A stretch of 64,000 bases of DNA, from contig NZ_JAMQGM010000001.1 of NCBI RefSeq assembly GCF_023703325.1, forward strand, positions 111,710 to 175,709. Direction: 5' to 3'. This stretch comes from Streptomyces meridianus. Lineage in GTDB: Bacteria > Actinomycetota > Actinomycetes > Streptomycetales > Streptomycetaceae. Positions 25,377-34,162 of the stretch are shown one piece after another. Below the pieces are notes generated by a model. It saw only the letters and a list, made by a program, of their open reading frames with translations, searched no databases and was not told the origin of the DNA. Positions within the stretch are counted from its first letter, which is position 1. Each line of letters opens with the position of its first letter. Position numbers and translations under genes: made by a program.

Positions 25377-26898
25377 GCTCTGCCACCCTGTCCAGCTCGC
25401 TGCGTGCGGCGGCAACTAGGATCGACTGCCACAACTGCAGGTTGTCCTTCTCGCGGGGCCCGGCGTAGTCGGACTCGAACACTTTGTGCAGCAGGAGGTA
25501 CATCAAGGTCTTGAGCATGGGGGCGTCATTGAAACCGCCTCGTCTACCACCGAGAATGGCTGCCCGGTAGTGCTGGTTGAGAACGATCGTGCGCTCTTCG
25601 CGGTCCAGTTCGAAGAAGACGTCCGTGTCCAGCTTCTGCCAGCGGACAGTGATCGGGTTTTCGAGCGGGATGAGGGGCAGTTCCTCCTCGATCACCTGGC
25701 GGACTTCGGGCGCGATGCCCTTACCTGGCCCTATGACGGGCTTCCGCGTGGTGCCCGATCGCTTACGGGCGTCCCGGTACACCGTGTCCGCCGCGGTCAG
25801 GTAGTCCGTGAACGGCCTGCCCGTGGTGTCGTTCGCCTTCTCCAAGGCCGTGGCGAACTCAGGTGAGGCCTCCACCCCCGACTTCTTCACGGTGAGTCGG
25901 AAGACGCTGTTGGCCACACTGGGCAGGTCCACTGCCACACGAGCCAGCGAGAGGTGCTGCTCGGGCTGCCTGAAGTTGTTCCAGCCGCCGGCCTGTACCA
26001 GCCGGTCATTGCGGTAGAAATAGAAGCCCTGCCGGTCGATCACCGAGCCCACGGCCTTGTACTCGTCGACGTTGGACTTCGCAGGCCAGATGTGTGCGTC
26101 AAGGGCGATCTCGCCGGCATCGGCCAAGGAGGCGGTGAAGAGGCGCGGGTAGTCCGCGTTGCCGGTGACGGGATAGCCGAAGGGATCGAGTGGTTCAACC
26201 CCGAAGTCCAGGTAGACACTGCCCGTCCGGACGTCCTCCACGGCAATCGTGATGTTGAAATTGGAGCTCGCCAGGAAACGGTGCAGGTAAAGGCCGAGAT
26301 GCAGGCCGAGCTTGTTGATCGTCCGTTGCAGGTAGCGGTCGGTCTGTCCGCCTCCGCCATGGTTCGGGAAGTTCTTGACGCCGTCCCAACGGACGACCGT
26401 TCCCTGCCAGACGATGGGGCGCTGGGCGTATCGGTCGATCAGCTCCTGGGCATAGCCGGCATCGACGATGTCGCACTGGAACCCCGTCCTGGCGTGCTCC
26501 ATGAGCCAGCGGCGGCCCACCGCACGGGAGCGCCTGGTCTTGCTCACCACGGTTACGGCATCGGCGTGCGAGAGAGAAGCGGACTTCAGCCCTGTGCCGA
26601 ACATGCCCAGTGCCTCGGGGGCGTAGTCGCGCCGCCCGCCGATGGTCATGGCGACATCGAGGGCCTGCTCGTCCATGCCCCGACCGTCATCCACCACGAG
26701 GAGCGAAACGAGGCGATCCCCGTCCCGGAGGAAATGGATCACCACGTCCTTGGCGCCCGCGTCGATCGAGTTGTCGACGAGGTCCGCGATTGCCACCTCG
26801 AAGCCGTAGCCCTGGCTGGTCAGCGCCTCCATGTAACGGGCATCCGGCGGTAGTTGCTTGCTGCCGACAGTAGGGACGTCGAACTGCCAGTCGTTCAT
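25366..26898 (-). CDS. MORC/MutL-like GHKL ATPase
   Basis: A 510-residue ATP-binding protein of the Hsp90/MutL/MORC superfamily. The N-box is ADLVDNSIDA (38-47), G1 is DDGRGM (70-75), and G2 is GMFGTGLKSAS (98-108), all canonical and closer to MORC/MutL than to the divergent HTH-GHKL protein at 15015. ATP binding is expected to close a dimer clamp on DNA. The C-terminal half lacks a recognisable nuclease motif. It overlaps the PD-(D/E)XK gene and is preceded by a 109-base AT-richer gap with a palindrome, suggesting a promoter there. Comparative work by Aravind and colleagues described MutL/MORC homologues with Z1, DUF4420-type and Vsr genes in R-M islands. Confidence 0.9.
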   Translation of the reverse strand: MNDWQFDVPTVGSKQLPPDARYMEALTSQGYGFEVAIADLVDNSIDAGAKDVVIHFLRDGDRLVSLLVVDDGRGMDEQALDVAMTIGGRRDYAPEALGMFGTGLKSASLSHADAVTVVSKTRRSRAVGRRWLMEHARTGFQCDIVDAGYAQELIDRYAQRPIVWQGTVVRWDGVKNFPNHGGGGQTDRYLQRTINKLGLHLGLYLHRFLASSNFNITIAVEDVRTGSVYLDFGVEPLDPFGYPVTGNADYPRLFTASLADAGEIALDAHIWPAKSNVDEYKAVGSVIDRQGFYFYRNDRLVQAGGWNNFRQPEQHLSLARVAVDLPSVANSVFRLTVKKSGVEASPEFATALEKANDTTGRPFTDYLTAADTVYRDARKRSGTTRKPVIGPGKGIAPEVRQVIEEELPLIPLENPITVRWQKLDTDVFFELDREERTIVLNQHYRAAILGGRRGGFNDAPMLKTLMYLLLHKVFESDYAGPREKDNLQLWQSILVAAARSELDRVAEHDQ

Positions 26899-26978
26899 GC
26901 GCTGCCTCGGAGTCAGAGTGAGACCATCGTGTGAAGATTTTCTGTATCAATGGTGACAGCAATGCAGGGCTCGAACGA

Positions 26979-26999
26979 CCGACTCGTGTCACAAGTCGG
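26979..26999. promoter_or_regulatory. 21-bp palindrome before the MORC-like gene
   Basis: Ten-base arms (left CCGACTCGTG, right CACAAGTCGG) surround a single T with one mismatch. It lies in the gap between vsr and the GHKL gene, next to the AT-rich stretch 26935-26950. The symmetry and spacing look like an operator. A nine-base copy of the left arm (CCGACTCGT) occurs at 14855-14863, upstream of the other island operon, hinting at common control. No terminator-type U-tract follows on either strand. Confidence 0.4.
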
Positions 27000-27007
27000 C
27001 TACTACG

Positions 27008-27403
27008 TCAGTGTCTTGAGGGAGCGGAGCTGCGTCGTTCACGGGTCACCTCGGCGATGCGGGCTGCCACATCTGCCGGATCCTCGTGCTCCCAGAAGCG
27101 GAGAACGGTCCAGCCCGCCTCGGTCAGGCTCTTGGAGGTCTCGGCGTCCCGCGCGATGTTGCGGTCCAGCTTCACGCGCCACCACTGCGCATTGGCCTTG
27201 GGTTGGGTGGCATGCTCCGGGCAGCCGTGCCAGAAGCACCCGTCCAGGAAGACAGCGATCTTGAGCCCGGGGAAGGCGATGTCGATCGTCCGTCGGGGGT
27301 GGCCCGGTACGGGTCTGTGGAGCCGGTAGCGCTGCCCGGACGCGTGCAGCAGGCGTCGTACGGCCAGCTCGGGGGAGGTGTCCCGGCTGACCTGCCGACT
27401 CAT
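27008..27403 (-). CDS. vsr: Very short patch repair (Vsr) endonuclease
   Basis: A 131-residue Vsr nuclease. The family pattern is clear: RDTSPELAVRRLLHASGQRY at the N-terminus, RTIDIAFPGLKIAVFLDGCFW with the catalytic aspartate, HGCPEH (zinc or active-site His/Cys), and GWTVLRFWEHE. Vsr nicks at T:G mismatches left by deamination of 5-methylcytosine, so it normally accompanies a cytosine methyltransferase, as here. In Z1/MORC islands Vsr-like proteins may also act as the restriction nuclease. The ATG at 27403 gives the usual length; a GTG at 27442 next to a TATAAG (27449-27444) would add 13 residues. It is the first gene of the minus-strand island. Confidence 0.93.
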   Translation of the reverse strand: MSRQVSRDTSPELAVRRLLHASGQRYRLHRPVPGHPRRTIDIAFPGLKIAVFLDGCFWHGCPEHATQPKANAQWWRVKLDRNIARDAETSKSLTEAGWTVLRFWEHEDPADVAARIAEVTRERRSSAPSRH

Positions 27404-27543
27404 ACGGGCCGACACCGACGGTGACGAAGGAATGGTGGGCACACTTATATTGTGGTCCGCGGTGGTGCCGTCGCGCCGGCCCTTCACCGGGATGGCGGCA
27501 GGGCGTTGCAATGTGGCCGAGATGTGAGCCGGCCCCGGCCCCC

Positions 27544-27993
27544 TCACTGCACGTCGAACTCGTTGCCCTCCGGGTCGGCCATGGTGACGTGGCGGCTGCC
27601 GTGCTCGTCCACCGTGTTCAGCACCGTCGCGCCGAGCCCCTTCAGGTGCTCCACCTCGGCGTCCCGGTTCTCGGGGCCGAAGTGGAGGTCGATGTGCAGC
27701 CGGTTCTTGCCCTGCTTGGGTTCCGGGACGGTCAGGAAGAGCAGCCGCCTGCCGAGGCCGGTCCCGGTGGCCTCCTCGAACGGATCGTCGGGGTGGCGGA
27801 CCGCCGCCGCGTGGCGCAACGCCTTGTGCCCGTTGACGAGCACCCAGTCGTCCTCGCCGATCGCGCCCGCGCCGAGGAGGCGGTCGATGAGGGCGCTGTG
27901 GTCCTCGAGCACGTAGCCGAGCGCCTGCGCCCAGAACCCGGCGAGCCGGATCGGGTCAGCGCAGTCGACGACGAGCTTCCACGTCACAGCCAT
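27544..27993 (-). CDS. VOC/glyoxalase-fold protein
   Basis: A 149-residue vicinal-oxygen-chelate protein of the small actinobacterial Glyoxalase_6 type. Two beta-alpha-beta-beta-beta units are readable: TWKLVVDCADPIRLAGFWAQ, then NRLHIDLHFGPENRDAEVEH and MADPEGNEFDVQ at the C-terminus. The C-terminal D-P-E-G-N-E-F motif is typical. It may be a small-molecule enzyme or binding protein; the substrate is unknown. The ATG at 27993 has GGAGG close upstream and the frame extension to 28062 is not supported. It marks the right border of the island with ordinary chromosomal genes. Confidence 0.87.
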   Translation of the reverse strand: MAVTWKLVVDCADPIRLAGFWAQALGYVLEDHSALIDRLLGAGAIGEDDWVLVNGHKALRHAAAVRHPDDPFEEATGTGLGRRLLFLTVPEPKQGKNRLHIDLHFGPENRDAEVEHLKGLGATVLNTVDEHGSRHVTMADPEGNEFDVQ

Positions 27994-28229
27994 CCGTGCC
28001 TCCGGGATTCGGCGGGACCTGCGTCCCGCGACCGACCCAAGGAAACCACCTGCGACGGACAATCGCCGGGTGCGGCTGCCCGCCCCGTGCCCCCCGTTTC
28101 GCGGACCCGGTGAACTCCCGGCGCCCCGGCGTACGGTGACCGCATCCGGGACGAAGGGCGAACGCCCGGCCTCCCCGGCCTCCCCGGCCGGCCCGCGCTC
28201 CGGCCCCGGCTCCCGTCACCACCCCGGTC

Positions 28230-29054
28230 TCAGCTCCGGATGAACTCCATCAGGTCCGCGTTGAAGGCTTCCTGGTACCCGCCGGTCAGGCCGTGCGGGG
28301 CGCCCGGATACACCTTCAGCGTCGGGTCCTTGATGAGCTTCACCGACTGCAGCGCCGCGGCCTTGATCGGGACGATCTGGTCGTCGTCGCCGTGCGCGAC
28401 GAGCGTGGGGACGTCGAACCGCTTGAGGTCCTCGGTGAAGTCCGTCTCCGAGAACGCCTTGATGCAGTCCAGCGCGGCCTTCAGCCCGACCTGCATGCTC
28501 ATCAGCCAGAACGCGTCGCGCGCGCCCTCCGAGACGTCGGGGTCCGGCCGGTCGGCGCCGTAGAACGGCGCGGTCAGGTCCTGGTAGAACTGCGAGCGGT
28601 CCGCCCGGACCCCGGCCCGGATGGCGTCGAACTCCTCGATCGGGGTGCCGTCCGGATTGTCGTCCGTCCTGAGCATCAGCGGGGGGACCGCGCCCAGCAG
28701 GACGACCTTCGCCACCCGCGAACTGCCGTGCCGGCCGATGTACCGGGCGACCTCCCCGCCACCCGTGGAGTGCCCCACCAGGATCGTGTCCCGCAGGTTC
28801 AGCGTGTCCATCAGCTCGGCGAGATCGTCGGCGTAGGTGTCCATGTCGTGCCCGCCCCAGGGCTGGTCGGACCGGCCGTGGCCGCGTCGGTCGTGCGCGA
28901 CCGCGCGGAAGCCGTTCTCGGCCACCAGGACGAGCTGCTGATCCCACGCGTCGGCGTTGAGCGGCCAGCCGTGGCTGAACACCACCGGCTGCCCGGTGCC
29001 CCAGTCCTTGTAGTAGATCTCCGTGATGCCGTCGGCGGCGTTGACGGTGCCCAT
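28230..29054 (-). CDS. Alpha/beta hydrolase, non-heme chloroperoxidase-like
   Basis: A 274-residue alpha/beta hydrolase close to the cofactor-free haloperoxidase/esterase group. The oxyanion region is [12 protein letters not shown], the nucleophile elbow [14 protein letters not shown], the acid HGDDDQIVP and the catalytic His GAPHGL. The [24 protein letters not shown] stretch is diagnostic of that group. Members hydrolyse esters and can show perhydrolase activity in vitro; physiological roles are uncertain. It lies 22 bases downstream of a second, distinct alpha/beta hydrolase gene on the same strand, so they probably form one transcript. Confidence 0.92.
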   Translation of the reverse strand: MGTVNAADGITEIYYKDWGTGQPVVFSHGWPLNADAWDQQLVLVAENGFRAVAHDRRGHGRSDQPWGGHDMDTYADDLAELMDTLNLRDTILVGHSTGGGEVARYIGRHGSSRVAKVVLLGAVPPLMLRTDDNPDGTPIEEFDAIRAGVRADRSQFYQDLTAPFYGADRPDPDVSEGARDAFWLMSMQVGLKAALDCIKAFSETDFTEDLKRFDVPTLVAHGDDDQIVPIKAAALQSVKLIKDPTLKVYPGAPHGLTGGYQEAFNADLMEFIRS

Positions 29055-29076
29055 GGGATCTTTCCCTTTCTGCGGA

Positions 29077-29913
29077 TCACACGAAGCGGCCGGTGAACGA
29101 CAGGGCGGTCTCGGCGACCTCCCGCCATCCGCTGTCGATCGTGAGGGCGTGCCCGCGGTTGGGTATCTCGATGATCTCGGTGACCGCCCTGTTGCGCCGC
29201 TGCCTGCGGTAGGAGGCGTTGGCGATCGACCAGGGAACGGTGTTGTCCTTCTCGCCGGAAATGATCAACAGCGGCCCGCGGTCGGGGTTCTTGCTGTCGA
29301 CCCTCACTTCCGTCCAGGGGTTCAGATTGGCCGTCGCCGTCTGGAAGAGCGGTGCTCCGGGCGCCGGCACGGCGTAGGTCGCGAACAGCTCCTCGGCCTC
29401 CGGCGCACTCAGGGCGTTGGCGAAGGCGTACCGGAACTGCTCGTACGTCAGCGGGACCGCCCGGTTCCGGTTGGCCGGATTGCTGAGCACCGGCTGCGAC
29501 GAGCGAAGCGCCGAGACGGGCAGCGGCAACACGCCGCGGAACGGGGCCGGACCGATGGCCACCGTCACCACCGCCAGACCGCGGCCCGCCAGGATCTGCG
29601 CCAGCAGGCCGCCGTAGGAATGCCCGACGATCACGGGTTTGCGTTCCAGCCCGCTGACGACACCGCTGAAGTGGTCCGCGACCTGCCCCACGGTCTTGCC
29701 GGCGAAGACCTCCGGGTGCGCGTTCGCCTCGGCCACGTCGGCCGGATCGTCGGGCCAGCCCGGAGAGAGCGCCGCGTAACCCCGCTCCTCGAAGAGCGCG
29801 GCCCACCGGTCCCAGCTGCTGGGCAGCAGCCAGAGCCCGTGGACGAAGACGACAGGTGTCAGGCCCGAGGCATTGGCCTTCTCGACCTGCTCCTCGTCGT
29901 GCGACATGGTCAT
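29077..29913 (-). CDS. Alpha/beta hydrolase
   Basis: A 278-residue hydrolase with [17 protein letters not shown], the nucleophile elbow [11 protein letters not shown], acid-region SGEKDNTVP and catalytic His RGHALTID. It differs clearly from the neighbouring chloroperoxidase-like enzyme and resembles uncharacterised actinobacterial lysophospholipase/esterase-like proteins. A start at MTMSHDEE (29913) or at the second Met (29907) is equally possible. First gene of a two-gene unit. Confidence 0.88.
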   Translation of the reverse strand: MTMSHDEEQVEKANASGLTPVVFVHGLWLLPSSWDRWAALFEERGYAALSPGWPDDPADVAEANAHPEVFAGKTVGQVADHFSGVVSGLERKPVIVGHSYGGLLAQILAGRGLAVVTVAIGPAPFRGVLPLPVSALRSSQPVLSNPANRNRAVPLTYEQFRYAFANALSAPEAEELFATYAVPAPGAPLFQTATANLNPWTEVRVDSKNPDRGPLLIISGEKDNTVPWSIANASYRRQRRNRAVTEIIEIPNRGHALTIDSGWREVAETALSFTGRFV

Positions 29914-30044
29914 AGTTCGACGCTAGGTGCGCCCCGCAACTGTCGCCACCGTCGGAGCGCCCAGTGATCATGAGGCATCCGGCGGAGGCCCGAGGGACCG
30001 GGCCGAATACCCGGCCGGGAAAGGGGCGCTTCGCGTCGGGGCTA

Positions 30045-30848
30045 TCAGATGCGGGAGAGAAGTTCCCGCTTCTTCGCCGTGAACTCGCTCTCGGTGAGGA
30101 CCCCGGCCGCGTGCAGCTCGCCCAGCCGGTGCAGCCCGTCCAGAGCCTCCCGGGCGCCGGACACCGCCTGCCCGTCAGCCTGGCGGGGCAGGACCGCCGG
30201 CTCTGCCGCGTCCGGCACGGCGCCGGCCCGTGGCGGGACCACCAGACGCGAGGCCAGCGCCGCGGTGACCGTGCCCATGGTGCCGATTCCGATGATCATC
30301 AGAACCGAGCCGTAGAGGCGTCCGGCAGCGGTGACCGGCGCCAGGTCCCCGTACCCGACCGTCGTGGTCGTCGTCATGGCCCACCACAAGGCGTCGGGCA
30401 GGCTGGTGATCGTCGAGCCCGCAGCGTTCCGCTCCGCCTGCAGCACCGCAGCCGCCAGGGCCAGGATCGCCATGGCGACGACGATGCCCGTCGAGGCCAG
30501 CAGCCGTTCCGACCTGCCGCGCCGGGCGACCACCGACAGCCGCCCGATGATCGTGAGGGCCCGGAGCACCCGCATCGACGGCACCAGCAGCGCCAGGACG
30601 TCGAGAGGGTTGCGCTTCAGGAACGTCCACCGGTTCTCGGCCAGGGAGAACCGCAGAACGAAGTCCGCGGCGAACAGCGCCCAGATCCCGTAGTCGATCA
30701 CGGACCACAGCAGCGGGGGACTCTCAGTCGCCGCCGAGGACACGTAGACGACGAGGGACAGCAGTGCGAGGCCGGTCATCCAGGGGAGAGTGCGCTTCTC
30801 CCAGCGAGCGACGAACGACTCACCGACCAGGGGCATGCGGGACTCCAA
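30045..30848 (-). CDS. Voltage-sensor-like potassium channel with SHOCT tail
   Basis: A 267-residue ion channel. Hydrophobic segments at the N-terminus, an S4-like helix with spaced arginines (RVLRALTIIGRLSVVARRGR), and a pore region with the selectivity filter TTTTVGYGDLAP mark a potassium channel subunit. The last 35 residues (LHRLGELHAAGVLTESEFTA and what follows) form a SHOCT short C-terminal domain, often a binding or oligomerisation module. It acts in the cytoplasmic membrane, presumably as a tetramer. The start may be at 30848 or, five codons in, at MPLVGESF. Confidence 0.92.
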   Translation of the reverse strand: MESRMPLVGESFVARWEKRTLPWMTGLALLSLVVYVSSAATESPPLLWSVIDYGIWALFAADFVLRFSLAENRWTFLKRNPLDVLALLVPSMRVLRALTIIGRLSVVARRGRSERLLASTGIVVAMAILALAAAVLQAERNAAGSTITSLPDALWWAMTTTTTVGYGDLAPVTAAGRLYGSVLMIIGIGTMGTVTAALASRLVVPPRAGAVPDAAEPAVLPRQADGQAVSGAREALDGLHRLGELHAAGVLTESEFTAKKRELLSRI

Positions 30849-31034
30849 CGGAAGCGGGCATTGCGGGCACAGGCGGTGAGACTACCCCTCCGCCCCGCGC
30901 GGCTGTGAGGGGCCGGAAAGAGCCGGGCGGAGGGCGGCGGGCCCGGAGGCCCGGCGCCCGTCGCGGATGGGCCGCGAGGCGGGCCGGTTCGGCCCCCGGC
31001 CGGCGTCCTGTGCAACTGCACCGACCGGCTGCGC

Positions 31035-31661
31035 TCAGGCCCCGACGACGTTCCGGCCGCCCTGCATGAAGCGTTCCAACGCCTCGACGACCAGCGCGTG
31101 GTCGTCCGCCTGCGGAAGCCCCGAGACCGCGATCACACCGACGACGCCCACCCCGGCGACGTTGATCGGGAACGCCCCGCCGTGCGCCGCATACCGGTCC
31201 GGGTCCAGCCGGGACGACGCCTCGAACGTGGTGCCCTTGGCGCGGAACCGGGCCCCCACCAGGAACGAGCTCTCCGCGTACCGCTCCACGACCCGGCACT
31301 TGCGCTCGAGCCACACGTCGTTGTCCGCCGTGGCCCGCTCCAGGGCACAGTGGAACAGCTGCTGCACCCCCCGCCGGATGTCGACGGCGACCGGTGCCTC
31401 GCGCAGCCGGGCCAGCTCCACCAGGAGCGAACCCAGGTGCCAGGCGTCGTCATGGGTGAACCCGCGCAGCACCAGGCGGCGTTCCTGCGCCTCCAACTCG
31501 CGGATCAGCTCGGTCGGATCGGCGGGATAGCCCGGGGCGGCGACGTATCCGGGCTCGGTCCGGCCGGCCGGACCGGCCTGCACGCCGCCCGGAGCCGGAG
31601 CGCCCGGAACACCCGACGGGCCCGTCGCGCCGGAAGCCGTGGAGTCTGCGGGAGCGTTCAT
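31035..31661 (-). CDS. UPF0303 / heme-degrading-domain (GlcG/HbpS-like) protein
   Basis: A 208-residue protein. A Gly/Pro/Ala-rich N-terminal 40 residues precede the UPF0303 domain, which runs from LVLRGFTHDDAWHLGSLLVE to AAHGGAFPINVAGVGVVGVI and ALVVEALERFM. The domain is related to GlcG/HbpS, a fold that binds heme or small ligands in some members; function here is unknown. It precedes a Gfo/Idh/MocA oxidoreductase on the same strand by reading direction, with only 64 bases between them. Confidence 0.86.
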   Translation of the reverse strand: MNAPADSTASGATGPSGVPGAPAPGGVQAGPAGRTEPGYVAAPGYPADPTELIRELEAQERRLVLRGFTHDDAWHLGSLLVELARLREAPVAVDIRRGVQQLFHCALERATADNDVWLERKCRVVERYAESSFLVGARFRAKGTTFEASSRLDPDRYAAHGGAFPINVAGVGVVGVIAVSGLPQADDHALVVEALERFMQGGRNVVGA

Positions 31662-31725
31662 GCCGTGCGCCTTTCGAGAACCGGGTGCCGCCGGGAGCCG
31701 GACGTCGGCGCGACCCCTCGGGAAC

Positions 31726-32835
31726 TCAGCGGGAGCCGGACGTCAATGTCACGGTTCCACCATCGCTCGCCGACCGCCGGGCCGCCTCCAGAACGTCCAG
31801 CGCCGCCGCCGCCTCGAAGGCCGACACCGGCGGCGGGGTGGAGTCGCGCAGCGCCGCGGCCACCGCCGCGTAGTACGCCGGATAGTCGCCCGGCAGCGAC
31901 GGGACGGGCTCGCCCCCGCCCGACAGCGGCGACTCGCCGGCACCCAGCCGGCCCCACAGCGAGTCGTCCTCGACCCCCCAGTCCGGCGCCGAGCCCGGCC
32001 GCAGGCCCTCGCGCAGCGCGGCCTCCTGCGGGTCGAGCCCGTACTTCACATAGCCCGCGGTGCTGCCCAGCACCCGGAACCGGGGCCCGAGCTGGGCGGT
32101 CGTCGCGCTCATCCACAGATGCGAACGGACGCCGTTCGCATGGGTGACGGCGATGAAGGTGTCGTCGTCGGCCGCGGCACCCTCCCGGCGGACGTCGGCC
32201 TCCGCGTACACCCGTACCGCCGGGCCGAACAGCACCAGGGCCTGGTCGACGACATGGCTTCCCAGGTCGTAGAGCAGCCCGCCGACCTCCGCCGGGTCGC
32301 CGGACTCGCGCCAGCCGCCCTTCAGCCGCGGGCGCCACCGCTCGAACCGGGACTCGAACCGCTGGACCTCGCCGAGCGCCCCGTCGTCGAGCAGGGCCCG
32401 CAGCGTGCGGAAGTCGTTGTCCCAGCGCCGGTTCTGGAACACCGACAGCAGCAGCCCGCGCGACTCCGCCAGCGTCCCCAACTCCCGGGCCTGCGCCGCG
32501 GTCGCCGCGATCGGCTTGTCGACGACGACCGGCAGCCCGGCCTCCAGCGCGGCCCGCGCCACCGGGACATGGGTGCGGTTCGGCGAGGCGACGACGACCA
32601 GATCCAGGTCGCCGCCGTGCTCCCACAGCTCGTCGGCCGACTCCGCGAACCGGACGTCCGGGTGCTCCGCGCGGGCGTGGGCACGCCGCTCGGCGTTCCC
32701 CGTGACGATCGTGTCGAGCCGCAGCCCCTCGGCGGCCGCGATCAGCGGCGCGTGGAAGAACGAGCCCGCCGTGCCGTACCCGACGAGGCCGACGCGGAAC
32801 GGGTGGTCCTGGGTGCCCTTGCCTGTGCCAGTCAT
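31726..32835 (-). CDS. Gfo/Idh/MocA family oxidoreductase
   Basis: A 369-residue NAD(P)-dependent dehydrogenase. The Rossmann nucleotide-binding motif RVGLVGYGTAGSFFHAPLI is at residues 14-32, and the catalytic EKP-like motif appears as VVVDKPIA. The C-terminal alpha/beta domain carries GGLLYDLGSHVVDQALVLFG with the active-site histidine. Family members oxidise or isomerise sugars and cyclitols; the substrate is not identifiable. The ATG at 32835 begins the family-typical N-terminus; the longer frame to 33183 is not supported. Probably cotranscribed with the UPF0303 gene downstream. Confidence 0.92.
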   Translation of the reverse strand: MTGTGKGTQDHPFRVGLVGYGTAGSFFHAPLIAAAEGLRLDTIVTGNAERRAHARAEHPDVRFAESADELWEHGGDLDLVVVASPNRTHVPVARAALEAGLPVVVDKPIAATAAQARELGTLAESRGLLLSVFQNRRWDNDFRTLRALLDDGALGEVQRFESRFERWRPRLKGGWRESGDPAEVGGLLYDLGSHVVDQALVLFGPAVRVYAEADVRREGAAADDDTFIAVTHANGVRSHLWMSATTAQLGPRFRVLGSTAGYVKYGLDPQEAALREGLRPGSAPDWGVEDDSLWGRLGAGESPLSGGGEPVPSLPGDYPAYYAAVAAALRDSTPPPVSAFEAAAALDVLEAARRSASDGGTVTLTSGSR

Positions 32836-33061
32836 GGCTCCATTGCAGCAACGTGTTCGCCGGGACGCCCGGCCGGGGGTGGGCAGGGGGTCCCCGCACA
32901 CCCGCTGGGCCGGTCGGGCGAGAGCCGTCGTGCGGTCGGGTGGTTCGCCCGGCGACACGGTCGGGAACGTTGCGTGGCCGGGCATGTTCCCACCGTGATC
33001 GCACCCGGGTCCCCCGGTGTGCGGTGGACGTCCTGCCCGCCGGCCCCACGAAGGTCCCCCC

Positions 33062-34093
33062 ATGCGCCTGCGCAACGCCCTCGCCGCCAGTGCCGTCGCC
33101 GTCGTGACCGCGGCCGTGATCGCCCCGCTCGGTGCCCAGCCGGGCTCGGCGGCTCCGGCCCCCGATCCGGCACCCGGGGACACGGCGATCGCCGGTCCCG
33201 GGGCGGACGATCCGGCAGGGCCCCCGGAGAACCAGCCGCCCGAGCCGTACTGCGGGGACCCCGAGAGCGAAGACTTCCCGATCGAGACCCGCGTCCGCCC
33301 GGGAGCGAAGGACTACGAACCCGGAGGCGGCGGGCACACCTGGAAGCTCGACCTGCGCAACACCACGAAGGCCGCCTGCCGCAGCATCCACCCGGTCGCG
33401 GTCCTGGTCGACCGGGAGCGCAAGCTCAAGCCAGGACAGGTCCGCCTCGAGTACGCCGCCCCCGGCCGACGCGGCTGGCATCCCGTCGAGCTCGAGCGGA
33501 CCGAACACGACGAGACCGTCGGCGTCTTCGACACCGCCGACCGGCAGGGCTTCGCCGTGGGCCGCGGCCGCACGCTGACGCTGCGGGTGCGGATGCGGTT
33601 CGCCCCCGACGCGGCCGACAACCGGGTCGAGCTGAAGGTGGCCGCCGTGCAGCGCCGTGACGACGACGGTGACTGGGTCGGCCGGTCAAACGGATACAGC
33701 TTCCGGATCGGCACGGGAGGGCGGGCCGAGCCCGCGGACGAGCCGTCGGCGGGGGCCGCAACCGGTGACGAGCCCGCGCCCGCCAGGACCGGGACCGGAC
33801 CTCGCACCGGAGCGTCCCGGAGCCCCGGCGCCGACCCCGGGGCGTCCCGGACCGGCGAACCGCAGCCGCCCCGGACCGGCGGCGCCGCCGAGAGCCGCCG
33901 GCCGTCGGACGGGACCGGCCCGTCGAAGGACGGGACGGCCGACCCCGCCGCGCCACCCCGCGCCTCCCGTCCACCCGAGCTCGCGGAGACCGGACCGAAC
34001 CCCGCCACCGCCGCCGCCGGACTCTCGACCGCCGCCGCTCTCGTCGGCCTCGGCGGCCTCCTGGTGCGCCGCAGCCGCCGCCTCGGCCGCTGA
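33062..34093 (+). CDS. Secreted, sortase-anchored protein with LAETG signal
   Basis: A 343-residue surface protein. A clean signal peptide (MRLRNALAASAVAVVTAAVI, cleavage near GSAAPA) is followed by a domain with two cysteines near PYCGDPESEDFPIETR and TKAACRSIHP. A Pro/Gly/Thr-rich spacer of about 90 residues and a C-terminal sorting signal LAETG (about 307-311), hydrophobic helix and RRSRRLGR tail complete it. LAxTG is the motif used by Streptomyces class E sortases. A class F sortase gene lies 1.7 kb downstream on the same strand. The extracellular domain is not recognised. Confidence 0.85.
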   Translation: MRLRNALAASAVAVVTAAVIAPLGAQPGSAAPAPDPAPGDTAIAGPGADDPAGPPENQPPEPYCGDPESEDFPIETRVRPGAKDYEPGGGGHTWKLDLRNTTKAACRSIHPVAVLVDRERKLKPGQVRLEYAAPGRRGWHPVELERTEHDETVGVFDTADRQGFAVGRGRTLTLRVRMRFAPDAADNRVELKVAAVQRRDDDGDWVGRSNGYSFRIGTGGRAEPADEPSAGAATGDEPAPARTGTGPRTGASRSPGADPGASRTGEPQPPRTGGAAESRRPSDGTGPSKDGTADPAAPPRASRPPELAETGPNPATAAAGLSTAAALVGLGGLLVRRSRRLGR

Positions 34094-34162
34094 ATCGCCG
34101 ACCGATACGCTGGTGACCACCGCACCACGGATCACCGCAGGCCGGCGACAGGGAGAGCTGCC

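Noticed and set aside
15015..27403. Integrated phage or integrative element
   Set aside because: No integrase, recombinase, portal, capsid or replication gene was found and no flanking tRNA or direct repeat was seen; a defence island by other means is more likely.
31658..33508. 616-codon minus-strand frame over the Gfo/Idh/MocA gene
   Set aside because: It is an out-of-frame shadow rich in Arg/Gly; the other frame carries the Rossmann and catalytic motifs.
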